From NCBI RefSeq assembly GCF_001551835.1, contig NZ_LODL01000035.1:546093-610092 (forward strand): a stretch of DNA of 64,000 nt, read 5' to 3'. Shown here piece by piece: positions 47,737 to 56,434 of this stretch. The stretch comes from Dechloromonas denitrificans (lineage in GTDB: Bacteria > Pseudomonadota > Gammaproteobacteria > Burkholderiales > Rhodocyclaceae). A model generated the notes under the pieces. That model was not told where the DNA came from. It searched no databases and worked only from the letters and a program-made list of their open reading frames with translations. How positions within the stretch are numbered: position 1 is the first letter of the stretch; every line of letters begins with the position of its first letter. The translations under genes were made by a program, and so were the position numbers.

Positions 47737-48201
47737 ATGCACTACTGGCTGATGAAATCGGAGCCGGACGAGGTTTCGATCGACGACCTGGCGGCGGCAC
47801 CCGGGCAGAGCGTGCCGTGGTTCGGGGTGCGCAATTACCAGGCGCGCAATTTCATGCGTAACGGCATGGCAATCGGCGATCTGGCCTTCTTCTATCACTC
47901 CGGTTGTGCCGAGCCGGGCATTGCCGGCATTTGCGAGGTTTGTTCCGAGCCTTATCCGGACGACACCCAGTTTGCGCCGGACAGCCCGTATTTCGATGCC
48001 AAATCCGACCGGGAAAAGCCGCGCTGGTGGCTGCGCGACGTCCGTTTCGTCAGTAAAACCCGCTATCTGCCGTTGGCCGAACTGCGCCGTTACCCGGAAC
48101 TTGCTAACATGCGCCTCCTTGCCCGCGGCAACCGGCTGTCGATCACGCCGCTGAGCGCTGATGAATGGGCCTTTATCAATCGGCGTCTGGCAGAAAACTG
48201 A
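47737..48201 (+). CDS. EVE-domain protein
   Basis: A 154-residue single EVE domain (PUA-like superfamily), with the signature MHYWLMKSEPDEVSIDDLAA, WFGVRNYQARNFMRNGMAIG and FFYHSGCAEPGIAGICEV. EVE and the related YTH and ASCH domains bind modified nucleotides or bases; the human homologue is THYN1. The precise ligand is unknown. It starts 9 bp after the HslJ-like gene and overlaps the next start by one base. Confidence 0.92.
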   Translation: MHYWLMKSEPDEVSIDDLAAAPGQSVPWFGVRNYQARNFMRNGMAIGDLAFFYHSGCAEPGIAGICEVCSEPYPDDTQFAPDSPYFDAKSDREKPRWWLRDVRFVSKTRYLPLAELRRYPELANMRLLARGNRLSITPLSADEWAFINRRLAEN

Positions 48202-49001
48202 TGACACTCTGGTGGTTGACCTACCCCTTGCTGGGGATTTTCGGCGGTTTTGTCGCCGGCTTGTTCGGCGTTGGCGGCGGCCTGACCCTGGTCCCCTTCA
48301 TGTACATGCTGTTCGTCGCTCAGCAATTCCCGCCCGAGCATGTCATGCATCTGGCACTGGGTACCTCGATGGCAACCATCGTCTTCACATCGATTTCCAG
48401 CATGCGCGCCCACCACGCGCATGGCGCGGTGCGCTGGGATGTCGTGCGCAGCCTGGCGCCGGGCCTGGTACTCGGCACCTTCGGTGGTTCGCTGGTCGCC
48501 GGCCAGGTGCCGACCGGGCCGATGACGGCGATTTTCGTCGTCATCGTCTATTACGCCTCGCTGCAGATGATCCTCGACTTCAAGCCGCACGCCCATCGCC
48601 AACTGCCCGGTCCGCTCGGCCTGTTCGGGGTCGGCGGCATCATTGGTGTGATTTCCAGCCTGGTCGCGGCCGGTGGCGGTTTCCTGTCGATTCCTTTCAT
48701 GCTCTTCTGCAACGTCGCCATTCACGCGGCGGTCGGCACCTCGTCGGCGCTCGGCTTTCCGATTGCGGTGGCGGGGGCGATCGGCTACATCGTCGCCGGC
48801 TGGAGTGACAGTGGCTTGCCGCCCTATACCCTGGGCTACATCTACCTGCCGGCTTTTTTCGGCATTGTCGTGATGAGCATTACGATGGCGCCGGTCGGCG
48901 CCCGGCTGGCCCACCGGCTGCCGGTCAAGAAGCTGAAGCGGGCGTTCGGCGGCTTTCTCGCCCTGCTCGCCAGCAAGATGCTGTACAGCCTGATCGGCTG
49001 A
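48201..49001 (+). CDS. TauE/SafE-family permease (copy 1)
   Basis: A 266-residue polytopic membrane protein of the TauE/SafE/DUF81 family, with the paired signatures FVAGLFGVGGGLTLVPFMYM and SSLVAAGGGFLSIPFMLFCN. Family members are thought to export sulfite, sulfonates or other organic anions. It shares clear similarity throughout with the protein at 58949-59755, including the HLALGTxMATIxFTSxSSxR stretch and the C-terminal KMLxSL. It overlaps the EVE gene stop by one base. Confidence 0.9.
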   Translation: MTLWWLTYPLLGIFGGFVAGLFGVGGGLTLVPFMYMLFVAQQFPPEHVMHLALGTSMATIVFTSISSMRAHHAHGAVRWDVVRSLAPGLVLGTFGGSLVAGQVPTGPMTAIFVVIVYYASLQMILDFKPHAHRQLPGPLGLFGVGGIIGVISSLVAAGGGFLSIPFMLFCNVAIHAAVGTSSALGFPIAVAGAIGYIVAGWSDSGLPPYTLGYIYLPAFFGIVVMSITMAPVGARLAHRLPVKKLKRAFGGFLALLASKMLYSLIG

Positions 49002-49003
49002 GT

Positions 49004-49690
49004 TTAGGCGCCGGCCTTGAAGTCGCGCAGCGTCGCGACGAGGTCGGCGAAACGCTCGCCCTGGACCGTGACATGCGCCCGCAGTTGGGCCGCGGCGAGG
49101 TCGCTGTCGCCCTTGATGATCGCTTCAACGATCGCCTGATGTTCGTTGAACGAGGTCGCCATTCGGTTGCGCACGCGCAACTGTAGCCGCCGGTAGGGGC
49201 GCAGCCGGCGGTGCAGCGCCGTGGCCTGCTCGACCAGGAAGCCATTGTGGCTGGCCTCGTAGATGCGCTGGTGAAACACTTCATTCAACTGGTAATAGAT
49301 ATCCGGTGTGTTCGCATCGCGCGCCGCTTCGCAGGCGCGGTGCGCTTCCTGCAGGGCCAGTTGTTCGCCCGGCGTGATCCGGCGAGCGGCCAGCCGGCCG
49401 CACATCGCCTCCAGTTCGGCCATCACCTCGAACATTTCGCAGACCCGGTCGGCGCCGACTTCCGGCACGGTGGCGCCGCGCCGTGGCCTGATCTCGATCA
49501 GGCCGACCGAGGATAACTGGATCAGCGCTTCGCGCACCGGCGTCCGCGAGACGCCGAAGGTGTCGGCCAGTTCCTGCTCGTCGAGCCGCGTGCCGGGGGG
49601 GTAGACACCGGTGACGATGCGTTCCTCGATCAGTTCGCCGAGGCGTTCCGACTGGCGGGTGGTGGCGGGTATTTCGGCAGGGCTGTTCAC
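49004..49690 (-). CDS. GntR/FadR-family regulator of the malonate genes
   Basis: A 228-residue regulator with an N-terminal GntR winged helix (YPPGTRLDEQELADTFGVSR, TPVREALIQLSSVGLIEIRP) and a C-terminal all-helical FCD ligand-binding domain with metal-site histidines (EVFHQRIYEASHN). It is divergent from the TRAP-mdc operon. GntR-type repressors (MdcY in Acinetobacter, MatR in rhizobia) control malonate genes by responding to malonate, which fits this position. The assignment to mdcY rests on context. Confidence 0.9.
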   Translation of the reverse strand: MNSPAEIPATTRQSERLGELIEERIVTGVYPPGTRLDEQELADTFGVSRTPVREALIQLSSVGLIEIRPRRGATVPEVGADRVCEMFEVMAELEAMCGRLAARRITPGEQLALQEAHRACEAARDANTPDIYYQLNEVFHQRIYEASHNGFLVEQATALHRRLRPYRRLQLRVRNRMATSFNEHQAIVEAIIKGDSDLAAAQLRAHVTVQGERFADLVATLRDFKAGA

Positions 49691-49763
49691 GATTGATGCT
49701 CCGGCTTGTGGCAGTGATTTAATTATACGAAATTAGTTGACCAGTATTCAATCATTGCCTATC

Positions 49764-49775
49764 TTGTATACACAA
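49764..49775. promoter_or_regulatory. candidate GntR/FadR-type operator
   Basis: TTGTATACACAA is a near palindrome (TTGTATACAA interrupted by one base), resembling operators of FCD-type GntR regulators. It sits in the 196-bp divergent region between the GntR gene and the TRAP binding-protein gene, 112 bp before the latter's start. The AT-rich stretch around 49716-49735 probably includes the regulator's own promoter. Confidence 0.45.
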
Positions 49776-49886
49776 CGGTGATTTTTGAACACAAAACAAG
49801 AGTGCGGTATTCCGGAAGTCAGGATAAGCCAGCCAGTGAGGTTTCACCGTCTTCGTTATTTGTTCATTTATCCGGAGGAGACAATC

Positions 49887-50912
49887 ATGAACGAAACACG
49901 GCGCAATATCCTTAAAGGTCTGGCTGCCAGTCCCGCCCTGGCCCTTTCCCCCAATCTGCTGTGGGCGCAAAGCGCCGGCGAACTCAAGATATCCCACCAG
50001 TTTCCCGGTGGCACGGCGACCGAGGGTGACTTCCGCGACCGTCTGTGCCGCCGCTTCAGTGCCGAGATCGGCAAGCGGACCAACGGCGCGCTGCGTGGTA
50101 CGGTCTATCCGGGCTCGTCGCTGATGAAGACCAATGCCCAGTTCAGTTCGGTGCGCAAGGGCGCCCTCGACATGACGCTGGTCCCGCTTTCCTATGCCGG
50201 CGGCGAAGTGCCGGAAACCAACATCGGCCTGATGCCCGGCATCGTCACCAATTACGACCAGGCAGTGAGCTGGAAGAAGGCCGAAGTCGGCAAGGCGCTG
50301 GCCAATATCCTGGCCGACAAGGGCGTGCTGATCGTCAGCTGGATCTGGCAGGCCGGCGGAGTTGCCAGCCGGACGGTGCCGATCGTCAATCCGGAAGATG
50401 CCAAGGGCCTCAAGGTCCGCGGCGGCAGCCGTGAAATGGACATGGTGCTGAAGGCTGCCGGTTCGACGGTGCTGACTTTGCCTTCCAACGAAATCTACGC
50501 CGCGATGCAGACCGGCGCGCTCGATGCGGCGATGACCTCGTCGACCAGCCTGATTTCCTTCCGCCTTGAAGAAGTGGCCAAGGCGCTGACCACTGGCCGT
50601 GGCAAGACTTACTGGTTCATGTTCGAGCCGCTGCTGATTTCGCGCACCGTCTTCGAAAAGCTGCCCAAGGCGCAGCAGGACGTCATCATGGCGGTTGGCG
50701 CCGAGATGGAAGCCTTTGCGCTGGAAGGTGCCAAGGCCGACGACCAGGCGGTGGCGGCGGTTTATCAGAAGGCCGGCGGCAAGGCCTACGACCTCAACGA
50801 TGCCGCCGTCAAGAAGTGGCAGGCGATTGCCCGCGATACCGCCTGGAAGGATTTCGCCGGCAAGAACGAAAGCTGTGCCCGCATCCTCAAGCTGGCCGAG
50901 GCGACGCTATGA
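49887..50912 (+). CDS. TRAP transporter substrate-binding protein (DctP family)
   Basis: A 341-residue periplasmic binding protein of a tripartite ATP-independent transporter. The start at 49887 follows a GGAGGAG ribosome-binding site; the signal is MNETRRNILKGLAASPALAL, with a twin-arginine-like start. Family features include LKISHQFPGGTATEGDFRDR, the conserved Arg in GLKVRGGSREMDMV, and NEIYAAMQTGALDAAMTSST. Upstream of malonate decarboxylase genes it most likely binds malonate, as does MatP in Sinorhizobium. It overlaps the DctQ gene by four bases. Confidence 0.92.
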   Translation: MNETRRNILKGLAASPALALSPNLLWAQSAGELKISHQFPGGTATEGDFRDRLCRRFSAEIGKRTNGALRGTVYPGSSLMKTNAQFSSVRKGALDMTLVPLSYAGGEVPETNIGLMPGIVTNYDQAVSWKKAEVGKALANILADKGVLIVSWIWQAGGVASRTVPIVNPEDAKGLKVRGGSREMDMVLKAAGSTVLTLPSNEIYAAMQTGALDAAMTSSTSLISFRLEEVAKALTTGRGKTYWFMFEPLLISRTVFEKLPKAQQDVIMAVGAEMEAFALEGAKADDQAVAAVYQKAGGKAYDLNDAAVKKWQAIARDTAWKDFAGKNESCARILKLAEATL

Positions 50913-51460
50913 GCCACGGCTTCGAACTGGAGGGCGCCGTCAAGGCGCCCGAGATTCCCGAGGGAGGAATTCTGGAGGGCATCAATCGCCTGATGCAGGG
51001 TCTGCATACGGCGATCATGTTCCTGTCGTCGATCGCCTTGCTGCTTGCCTCGCTGATCCTGTGCAGCAGCGTCTTCCTGCGCTATTTCCTGAAGATTCCG
51101 ACCGACTGGCAGGACGAGATGTCGGTCTTCCTGTTGGTCGGCGCCACCTTCATGTGCGCCGGCTATGTCCAGTCGCAGCGCGGCCATATCGGCATCGAGG
51201 CGGTCGCAAGCCTGTTGCCGCCCCTGGTCAATCGGTTGCGCCTGGTCTTCTGCGACCTGGTTTCCTTCCTGTTCTGCAGCTTCTTTTCCTGGAAGTCGAT
51301 GCTGCTGTTGCATGAAGCCTGGGTTGATGGGCAGACCACCTCTTCGTCGTGGGCGCCACCGCTGTGGATTCCCTATGGCTTCATGACCACCGGCATGACC
51401 CTGTTGTCGCTGCAGATCCTGCTGCAGTTGCTTGCCGGTATCGTTCGGAAGGAGAAATAA
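50909..51460 (+). CDS. TRAP transporter small permease (DctQ family)
   Basis: A 183-residue four-helix small subunit of a TRAP transporter, with the DctQ-type LRYFLKIPTDWQDEMSVFLL and GYVQSQRGHIGIEAVASLLP segments. ATG 50909 overlaps the upstream stop. It pairs with the DctM protein encoded 1 bp downstream. Confidence 0.91.
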   Translation: MSHGFELEGAVKAPEIPEGGILEGINRLMQGLHTAIMFLSSIALLLASLILCSSVFLRYFLKIPTDWQDEMSVFLLVGATFMCAGYVQSQRGHIGIEAVASLLPPLVNRLRLVFCDLVSFLFCSFFSWKSMLLLHEAWVDGQTTSSSWAPPLWIPYGFMTTGMTLLSLQILLQLLAGIVRKEK

Positions 51461-51461
51461 C

Positions 51462-52814
51462 ATGGCCGAATCCACTATCGGCATGCTCTACGGGCTGGGC
51501 ACCCTGATCGTGATGTTCTCCGGCATCCCGATCGCCTTTGCCCTCGGCACCATCGCCGTCCTTTTCATGCTGGTCTTCATGCCGGCCGCCGCCACCGATA
51601 CGATCACCCAGAACGTGTTCGAGGAAATGGCCAACATCACGCTGCTCTCGATCCCGCTGTTCATCCTCAAGGGTGCGGCGATCGGCCGCTCGCGGGCCGG
51701 TGCCGACCTCTACCTGGCGATCCATGCCTGGATGCACAAGATACCGGGCGGCCTCGGCATTGCCAACGTCTTCGCCTGCGCGCTGTTCGCGGCGATGGCC
51801 GGCTCCAGCCCGGCGACCTGCTCCGCCATTGGCGGCGCCGGCATCCCGGAAATGCGCTCGCGTGGCTACTCGCCGGGCTTCGCGGCCGGCATCATCGCCG
51901 CCGGCGGTACGCTGGGCATCCTGCTGCCGCCGTCGATCACGATGATCCTCTTCGCGGTGGCCGCCGAGCAGTCGCTCGGTCGCCTGTTCCTTGCCGGTAT
52001 CGGGCCCGGCCTGCTGCTGGTCGCCCTCTTTGCCGGCTATGCCGTGTTCCGCTTCAAGGTCGAATACAACTCGGCGCTCGACGTCTGGCATTCCGGCGGC
52101 GCCAAGTCGGCCTACCTCGACGAAATGAAGATGACCCGGGCCGACAAGACCCGCATGCTGCCGCGCGTCATTCCTTTCGTGCTGCTGCTGATCGGCGTCA
52201 TGGCTGCGCTCTACGGCGGCTACGCGACGCCGTCGGAAACCGCAGGTCTCGGCGGCATCCTGGCCCTCGCCTTGATCGCCGGTATCTACGGCGTCTGGCG
52301 GCCGGCGCAGCTGAAGCCGATCCTCAACAGCACGTTGAAGGAATCGACCATGCTGATGTTCATCATCGGCATGTCGCTGCTCTACTCCTATGTGATGAGC
52401 TACCTGCACATCAGCCAGGGCGCCGCCGAGTGGATCGTCGCCATGCACCTGTCGAAGTGGCTGCTGCTCGCCGCCATCCTGCTCTTCGTCGTGGTCCTCG
52501 GCTTCTTCCTGCCGCCGGTGTCGATCATCCTGATGACTGCGCCGATCATCCTGCCGCCGCTGAAGGATGCCGGTTTCGACTTGATCTGGTTCGGCATCGT
52601 GATGACCGTGGTCATGGAAATGGGCCTGATCCATCCGCCGGTCGGGCTGAACATCTTCGTCATCAAGAACGTCGCACCGGATATTCCGTTGAAGGACATC
52701 GTCTGGGGCGTCATGCCTTTCCTTGGCCTGATGTTCCTCGCCGTACTGCTGCTCTGCCTCTTCCCGGGCATCGCCACCTGGCTGCCGGATCTGGTCATGG
52801 GCGTGGCGAGCTGA
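51462..52814 (+). CDS. TRAP transporter large permease (DctM family)
   Basis: A 450-residue large subunit with about twelve membrane segments and the DctM motifs GSSPATCSAIGGAGIPEMRS, GIIAAGGTLGILLPPSITMI and GLIHPPVGLNIFVI. It uses a Na+ or H+ gradient to import the acid delivered by the binding protein. It follows the DctQ gene after 1 bp with GGAGAAA as ribosome-binding site and precedes mdcA by 13 bp. Confidence 0.94.
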   Translation: MAESTIGMLYGLGTLIVMFSGIPIAFALGTIAVLFMLVFMPAAATDTITQNVFEEMANITLLSIPLFILKGAAIGRSRAGADLYLAIHAWMHKIPGGLGIANVFACALFAAMAGSSPATCSAIGGAGIPEMRSRGYSPGFAAGIIAAGGTLGILLPPSITMILFAVAAEQSLGRLFLAGIGPGLLLVALFAGYAVFRFKVEYNSALDVWHSGGAKSAYLDEMKMTRADKTRMLPRVIPFVLLLIGVMAALYGGYATPSETAGLGGILALALIAGIYGVWRPAQLKPILNSTLKESTMLMFIIGMSLLYSYVMSYLHISQGAAEWIVAMHLSKWLLLAAILLFVVVLGFFLPPVSIILMTAPIILPPLKDAGFDLIWFGIVMTVVMEMGLIHPPVGLNIFVIKNVAPDIPLKDIVWGVMPFLGLMFLAVLLLCLFPGIATWLPDLVMGVAS

Positions 52815-52827
52815 GAGGCCGATCATC

Positions 52828-54492
52828 ATGAACGCACCGCTCCCCCGCAACTGGGACAGCCTGCGCCAGAGCCGTGGCCGCCGCCTGGAGCGGGCGGCGA
52901 GCCTCGGCCTGGCTGGCAAAAATGGCAAGGAAATCCCGGTCGACCGCATCATTGACCTGCTCGAAGCCGTCATCCAGCCGGGCGACCGCGTCTGTCTGGA
53001 AGGCAACAACCAGAAGCAGGCCGATTTCCTCTCCGAGTCCCTGGCTGATTGCAGCCCGGAACGTATCAATCACCTCAGTCTGGTCCAGTCAGTCCTGGCT
53101 CTGCCGAGCCATGTGGACCTTTTCGAGCGCGGCCTGGCAAACCGCCTCGACTTTTCTTTCAGCGGCCCGCAGGGCGCCCGGCTGGCCAAGCTGGTCCAGG
53201 AGCAGCGCATCGAGATCGGGGCGATTCATACCTATCTCGAACTGTTCGGCCGCTACTTCCTCGACCTGACGCCGAATGTGGCGCTGATCGCGGCGCAGGC
53301 GGCCGATGCCGACGGCAATCTCTACCTCGGGCCGAACACCGAGGACACGCCGGCCATCGTCGAAGCCACCGCCTTCAAGGGCGGCATCGTGATCGCCCAG
53401 GTCAATGAGCGGCTGGAAAAACTGCCGCGTGTCGACGTGCCGGCCGACTGGGTCGATTTCACCGTGCTGGCACCGAAGCCGAACTACATCGAGCCGCTGT
53501 TCACCCGCGACCCGGCGCAGATCACCGAAGTCCAGGTATTGATGGCGATGATGGCGATCAAGGGCATCTACGCGGAATATGGCGTCACCCGCCTGAACCA
53601 CGGCATCGGCTTCGACACTGCGGCGATCGAACTGCTGTTGCCGACCTATGCCGCCGATCTCGGCCTGAAGGGCAAGATCTGCACGCATTGGGCGCTCAAT
53701 CCGCACCCGACGCTGATCCCGGCCATCGAATCCGGTTTCGTCGAATCGGTGCATTGCTTCGGTTCGGAAGTCGGCATGGATGCCTACATTTCGGCCCGTT
53801 CCGACGTCTTTTTCACCGGCGCCGACGGCAGCATGCGTTCGAACCGGGCCTTCAGCCAGACGGCCGGCCTCTACGCCTGCGACATGTTCATCGGCTCGAC
53901 CTTGCAGATGGACATGGCCGGCAACAGTTCGACGGCGACGCTGGGCCGGATCACCGGTTTCGGCGGCGCCCCGAATATGGGCTCCGACCCGCACGGCCGG
54001 CGGCATGCCAGTCCGGCCTGGTTGAAAGCCGGGCGCGAGGCCTACGGGCCGAACGCCATTCGCGGCCGCAAGCTGGTCGTGCAGATGGTCGAAACCTTCC
54101 GCGAGCACATGGCGCCGGTTTTCGTCGAGGAACTTGACGCCTGGCAGCTGCAGAAAACGATGGGCGCCGAACTGCCGCCGATCATGATCTACGGCGATGA
54201 CGTCAGCCATGTCGTCACCGAGGAAGGCATCGCCAACCTGCTGCTCTGCCGTAGCCCGGAAGAGCGCGAACAGGCCATCCGCGGTGTCGCCGGCTTCACG
54301 CCGGTCGGCCTGGCGCGCGACAAGGCGATGGTCGAGAACCTGCGCGACCGCGGCATCGTCCGCCGTCCTGAAGACCTCGGCATCGACCCGCGCCAGGCGA
54401 CGCGCGATCTATTGGCCGCCCGTTCCGTCAAGGATCTGGTGCGCTGGTCCGGCGGCCTCTACGCCCCACCGTCCCGCTTCCGCAATTGGTGA
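52828..54492 (+). CDS. mdcA: malonate decarboxylase alpha subunit (acetyl-S-ACP:malonate ACP transferase)
   Basis: A 554-residue CoA-transferase-like subunit that exchanges acetyl for malonyl on the MdcC carrier. Recognisable segments are VDRIIDLLEAVIQPGDRVCL, EGNNQKQADFLSESL, THWALNPHPTLIPAIESGFV and GNSSTATLGRITGFGGAPNM. The length is that of the family. It starts the biotin-independent mdcACDEGBH set and lies directly behind the TRAP genes in one operon. Confidence 0.96.
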   Translation: MNAPLPRNWDSLRQSRGRRLERAASLGLAGKNGKEIPVDRIIDLLEAVIQPGDRVCLEGNNQKQADFLSESLADCSPERINHLSLVQSVLALPSHVDLFERGLANRLDFSFSGPQGARLAKLVQEQRIEIGAIHTYLELFGRYFLDLTPNVALIAAQAADADGNLYLGPNTEDTPAIVEATAFKGGIVIAQVNERLEKLPRVDVPADWVDFTVLAPKPNYIEPLFTRDPAQITEVQVLMAMMAIKGIYAEYGVTRLNHGIGFDTAAIELLLPTYAADLGLKGKICTHWALNPHPTLIPAIESGFVESVHCFGSEVGMDAYISARSDVFFTGADGSMRSNRAFSQTAGLYACDMFIGSTLQMDMAGNSSTATLGRITGFGGAPNMGSDPHGRRHASPAWLKAGREAYGPNAIRGRKLVVQMVETFREHMAPVFVEELDAWQLQKTMGAELPPIMIYGDDVSHVVTEEGIANLLLCRSPEEREQAIRGVAGFTPVGLARDKAMVENLRDRGIVRRPEDLGIDPRQATRDLLAARSVKDLVRWSGGLYAPPSRFRNW

Positions 54493-54497
54493 ACGCC

Positions 54498-54812
54498 ATG
54501 GAAACTCTCGATTTTCGTTTCGACTCGGCGCCCGTTTCCCGGGCGGCCAACCCGGCGCTGTGCGGTGTTGTCGGCTCCGGCAACCTGGAAATCCTGGTCA
54601 AGGCCGGCGATGAACCGACCGCCTGCGCGGTCCGCATCAAGACCTCGGCCCGTGGTTTCGGCGAGACCTGGCGTGCCGTGCTGGGCAGCTTCGCCGCGGC
54701 CCATGCTGCCGGCGGCACCGCCATCGCCATCAACGATATGGGGGCAACCCCTGCTGTCGTCACGCTGCGCCTGGCGCAGGCGCTGGCCGAATACCAGGGA
54801 GGTGCGCAATGA
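54498..54812 (+). CDS. mdcC: malonate decarboxylase acyl carrier protein
   Basis: A 104-residue carrier (delta subunit) whose serine in CGVVGSGNLEILVKAGDE (Ser27) should carry the 2'-(5''-phosphoribosyl)-3'-dephospho-CoA arm supplied by MdcB/MdcG. ATG 54498 is preferred to an in-frame TTG four codons upstream. It starts 5 bp after mdcA and overlaps mdcD by four bases. Confidence 0.93.
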   Translation: METLDFRFDSAPVSRAANPALCGVVGSGNLEILVKAGDEPTACAVRIKTSARGFGETWRAVLGSFAAAHAAGGTAIAINDMGATPAVVTLRLAQALAEYQGGAQ

Positions 54813-55711
54813 ACCCGTCACTCGCGACCCGTCATAGTTGGTTCGAGGCGACTGCCCGCGCCCGCCTTGCCGGCCTGCTCGACGCCGGCAGTTTCCGCGA
54901 AATCCTGCCGCCGGCCGAAGCGCAGCCCAGCCCGCATCTGGCCCAGCTCGACCTGCCCGGCGCCTTTGACGACGGCGTGGTCATTGGCTGCGGTCGACTG
55001 GCTGGCAAGGCTGTTTTTGCCGCAGCCCAGGAAGGCCAGTTCATGGGGGGGGCCGTCGGCGAAATCCACGGCGCCAAGATCGTCGGCCTGCTGCGCCGGG
55101 CGGTCAAGGAAAAGCCGGCCGCCGTGCTCTTCCTGATCGACTCCGGCGGCGTTCGGCTGCATGAGGCCAACGCCGGCCTGATCGCCATTTCCGAAATCAT
55201 GCGCGCCGTGCTCGACGTCCGCGCCGCCGGCGTCCCGGTCGTCGCGCTGGTCGGCGGCAGCTGCGGCGCCTTCGGCGGCATGGGTATCGTCGCCAAGCTC
55301 TGTTCGGCCATCCTGATTTCCGAGGAAGGCCGGCTGGCGCTGTCCGGGCCGGAGGTCATCGAAACGGTGGCCGGCGTCGAGGAATTCGATGCCAAGGACC
55401 GGGCGCTGGTCTGGCGCGTCACCGGCGGCAAGCATCGCTACCTGATGGGCGACTGCGCGATGCTGGTCGAAGACGACCTCGCCGCCTTCCGCCGCGGCGC
55501 CACGGAGTTTCTCGCCGGCTGGACGGAACCGGCACCGAGCCTCGCCGGCCTGCGTGCCCGGCAGCAGGTGCTGAAAAACCGCCTCGCCGCCTATGGCGCG
55601 CTGCGCGACGGCCTGCAGGTGTGGGCGGCGCTCGGCGTTGCCGAGCCGGAAAGCGTGCCGCTGCTCGACCGCGATAGCCTGGTCGCCTTGAAGGAAGGAT
55701 TGCCGACATGA
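54809..55711 (+). CDS. mdcD: malonate decarboxylase beta subunit
   Basis: A 300-residue carboxyltransferase-like subunit that, with MdcE, decarboxylates malonyl-S-ACP. Crotonase/carboxyltransferase motifs include GQFMGGAVGEIHGAKIVGLL, LFLIDSGGVRLHEANAGL and VGGSCGAFGGMGIVAKLCSA. It overlaps mdcC and mdcE by four bases on each side, which fits a stoichiometric complex. Confidence 0.95.
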   Translation: MNPSLATRHSWFEATARARLAGLLDAGSFREILPPAEAQPSPHLAQLDLPGAFDDGVVIGCGRLAGKAVFAAAQEGQFMGGAVGEIHGAKIVGLLRRAVKEKPAAVLFLIDSGGVRLHEANAGLIAISEIMRAVLDVRAAGVPVVALVGGSCGAFGGMGIVAKLCSAILISEEGRLALSGPEVIETVAGVEEFDAKDRALVWRVTGGKHRYLMGDCAMLVEDDLAAFRRGATEFLAGWTEPAPSLAGLRARQQVLKNRLAAYGALRDGLQVWAALGVAEPESVPLLDRDSLVALKEGLPT

Positions 55712-56430
55712 GCCTCAACGACATTCTCGATAGCCTGTTCCCGGCCGGTCATGCGGTCGACGTCGCCAATTCGGTGATTACCGGCCAGGCGCAGACGGCG
55801 CAGGGTCCGGTTGCCGTGCTCGGCACCACCGACGCGGCGGCGATTGACCATGCGATGGCGCTGGCACTGGCCGATTTCATCCTCGACACCGTCGAGCAGC
55901 ACCCCGGCCGGCCGCTGGTCTTCCTGGTCGATACCAGCGGCCAGGCCCTGTCGCGCAGTCAGGAACTGTTGTGCCTGAACGGCTCGCTGGCCCATCTCGC
56001 CAGTTGCGTCGATCTGGCGCGCCGCCAGGGCCACGCCTCGCTCAGCCTGGTCACCGCCAATGCGGTCAGCGGCGGCTTCCTGTCCTTCGGGCTGATGGCC
56101 GACAAGGCTTATGCGCTGGCTGACGCCCAGGTCCGCGTCATGGATCTGCGGGCGATGGCGCGGGTGACCAAGATCGCCCACGAGCGACTGGTCGAGTTGG
56201 CGGCCAGTTCGCCGATTTTCGCGCCGGGCGCCGAGAGCTATGTCCGGATGGGCGGCATCGAGGCGATCTGGCCCGCGGCTTCGGCCGAGTTGCTGGAGCG
56301 GGCGCTGCTCGCCGCCGTGCAGACGACGCCGGTGACCGATCAGCGGATGGGCTGCGGCCTGAGCCGCGGTGGCCGCCAACTGGCGGCCGGTGTCGCCAAG
56401 ATGGTCCAGAACACCGTGCTCGGCGCCTGA
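55708..56430 (+). CDS. mdcE: malonate decarboxylase gamma subunit
   Basis: A 240-residue carboxyltransferase-like partner of MdcD. Visible features are FLVDTSGQALSRSQELLCLN and ANAVSGGFLSFGLMADKAYA, forming the second half of the decarboxylase active site. Its ATG overlaps the mdcD stop. Confidence 0.94.
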   Translation: MSLNDILDSLFPAGHAVDVANSVITGQAQTAQGPVAVLGTTDAAAIDHAMALALADFILDTVEQHPGRPLVFLVDTSGQALSRSQELLCLNGSLAHLASCVDLARRQGHASLSLVTANAVSGGFLSFGLMADKAYALADAQVRVMDLRAMARVTKIAHERLVELAASSPIFAPGAESYVRMGGIEAIWPAASAELLERALLAAVQTTPVTDQRMGCGLSRGGRQLAAGVAKMVQNTVLGA

Positions 56431-56434
56431 TCCG

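Noticed and set aside
49887-50912. TRAP binding protein starting at 49785
   Set aside because: The upstream in-frame start lacks a ribosome-binding site and would bury the signal peptide; ATG 49887 has GGAGGAG.
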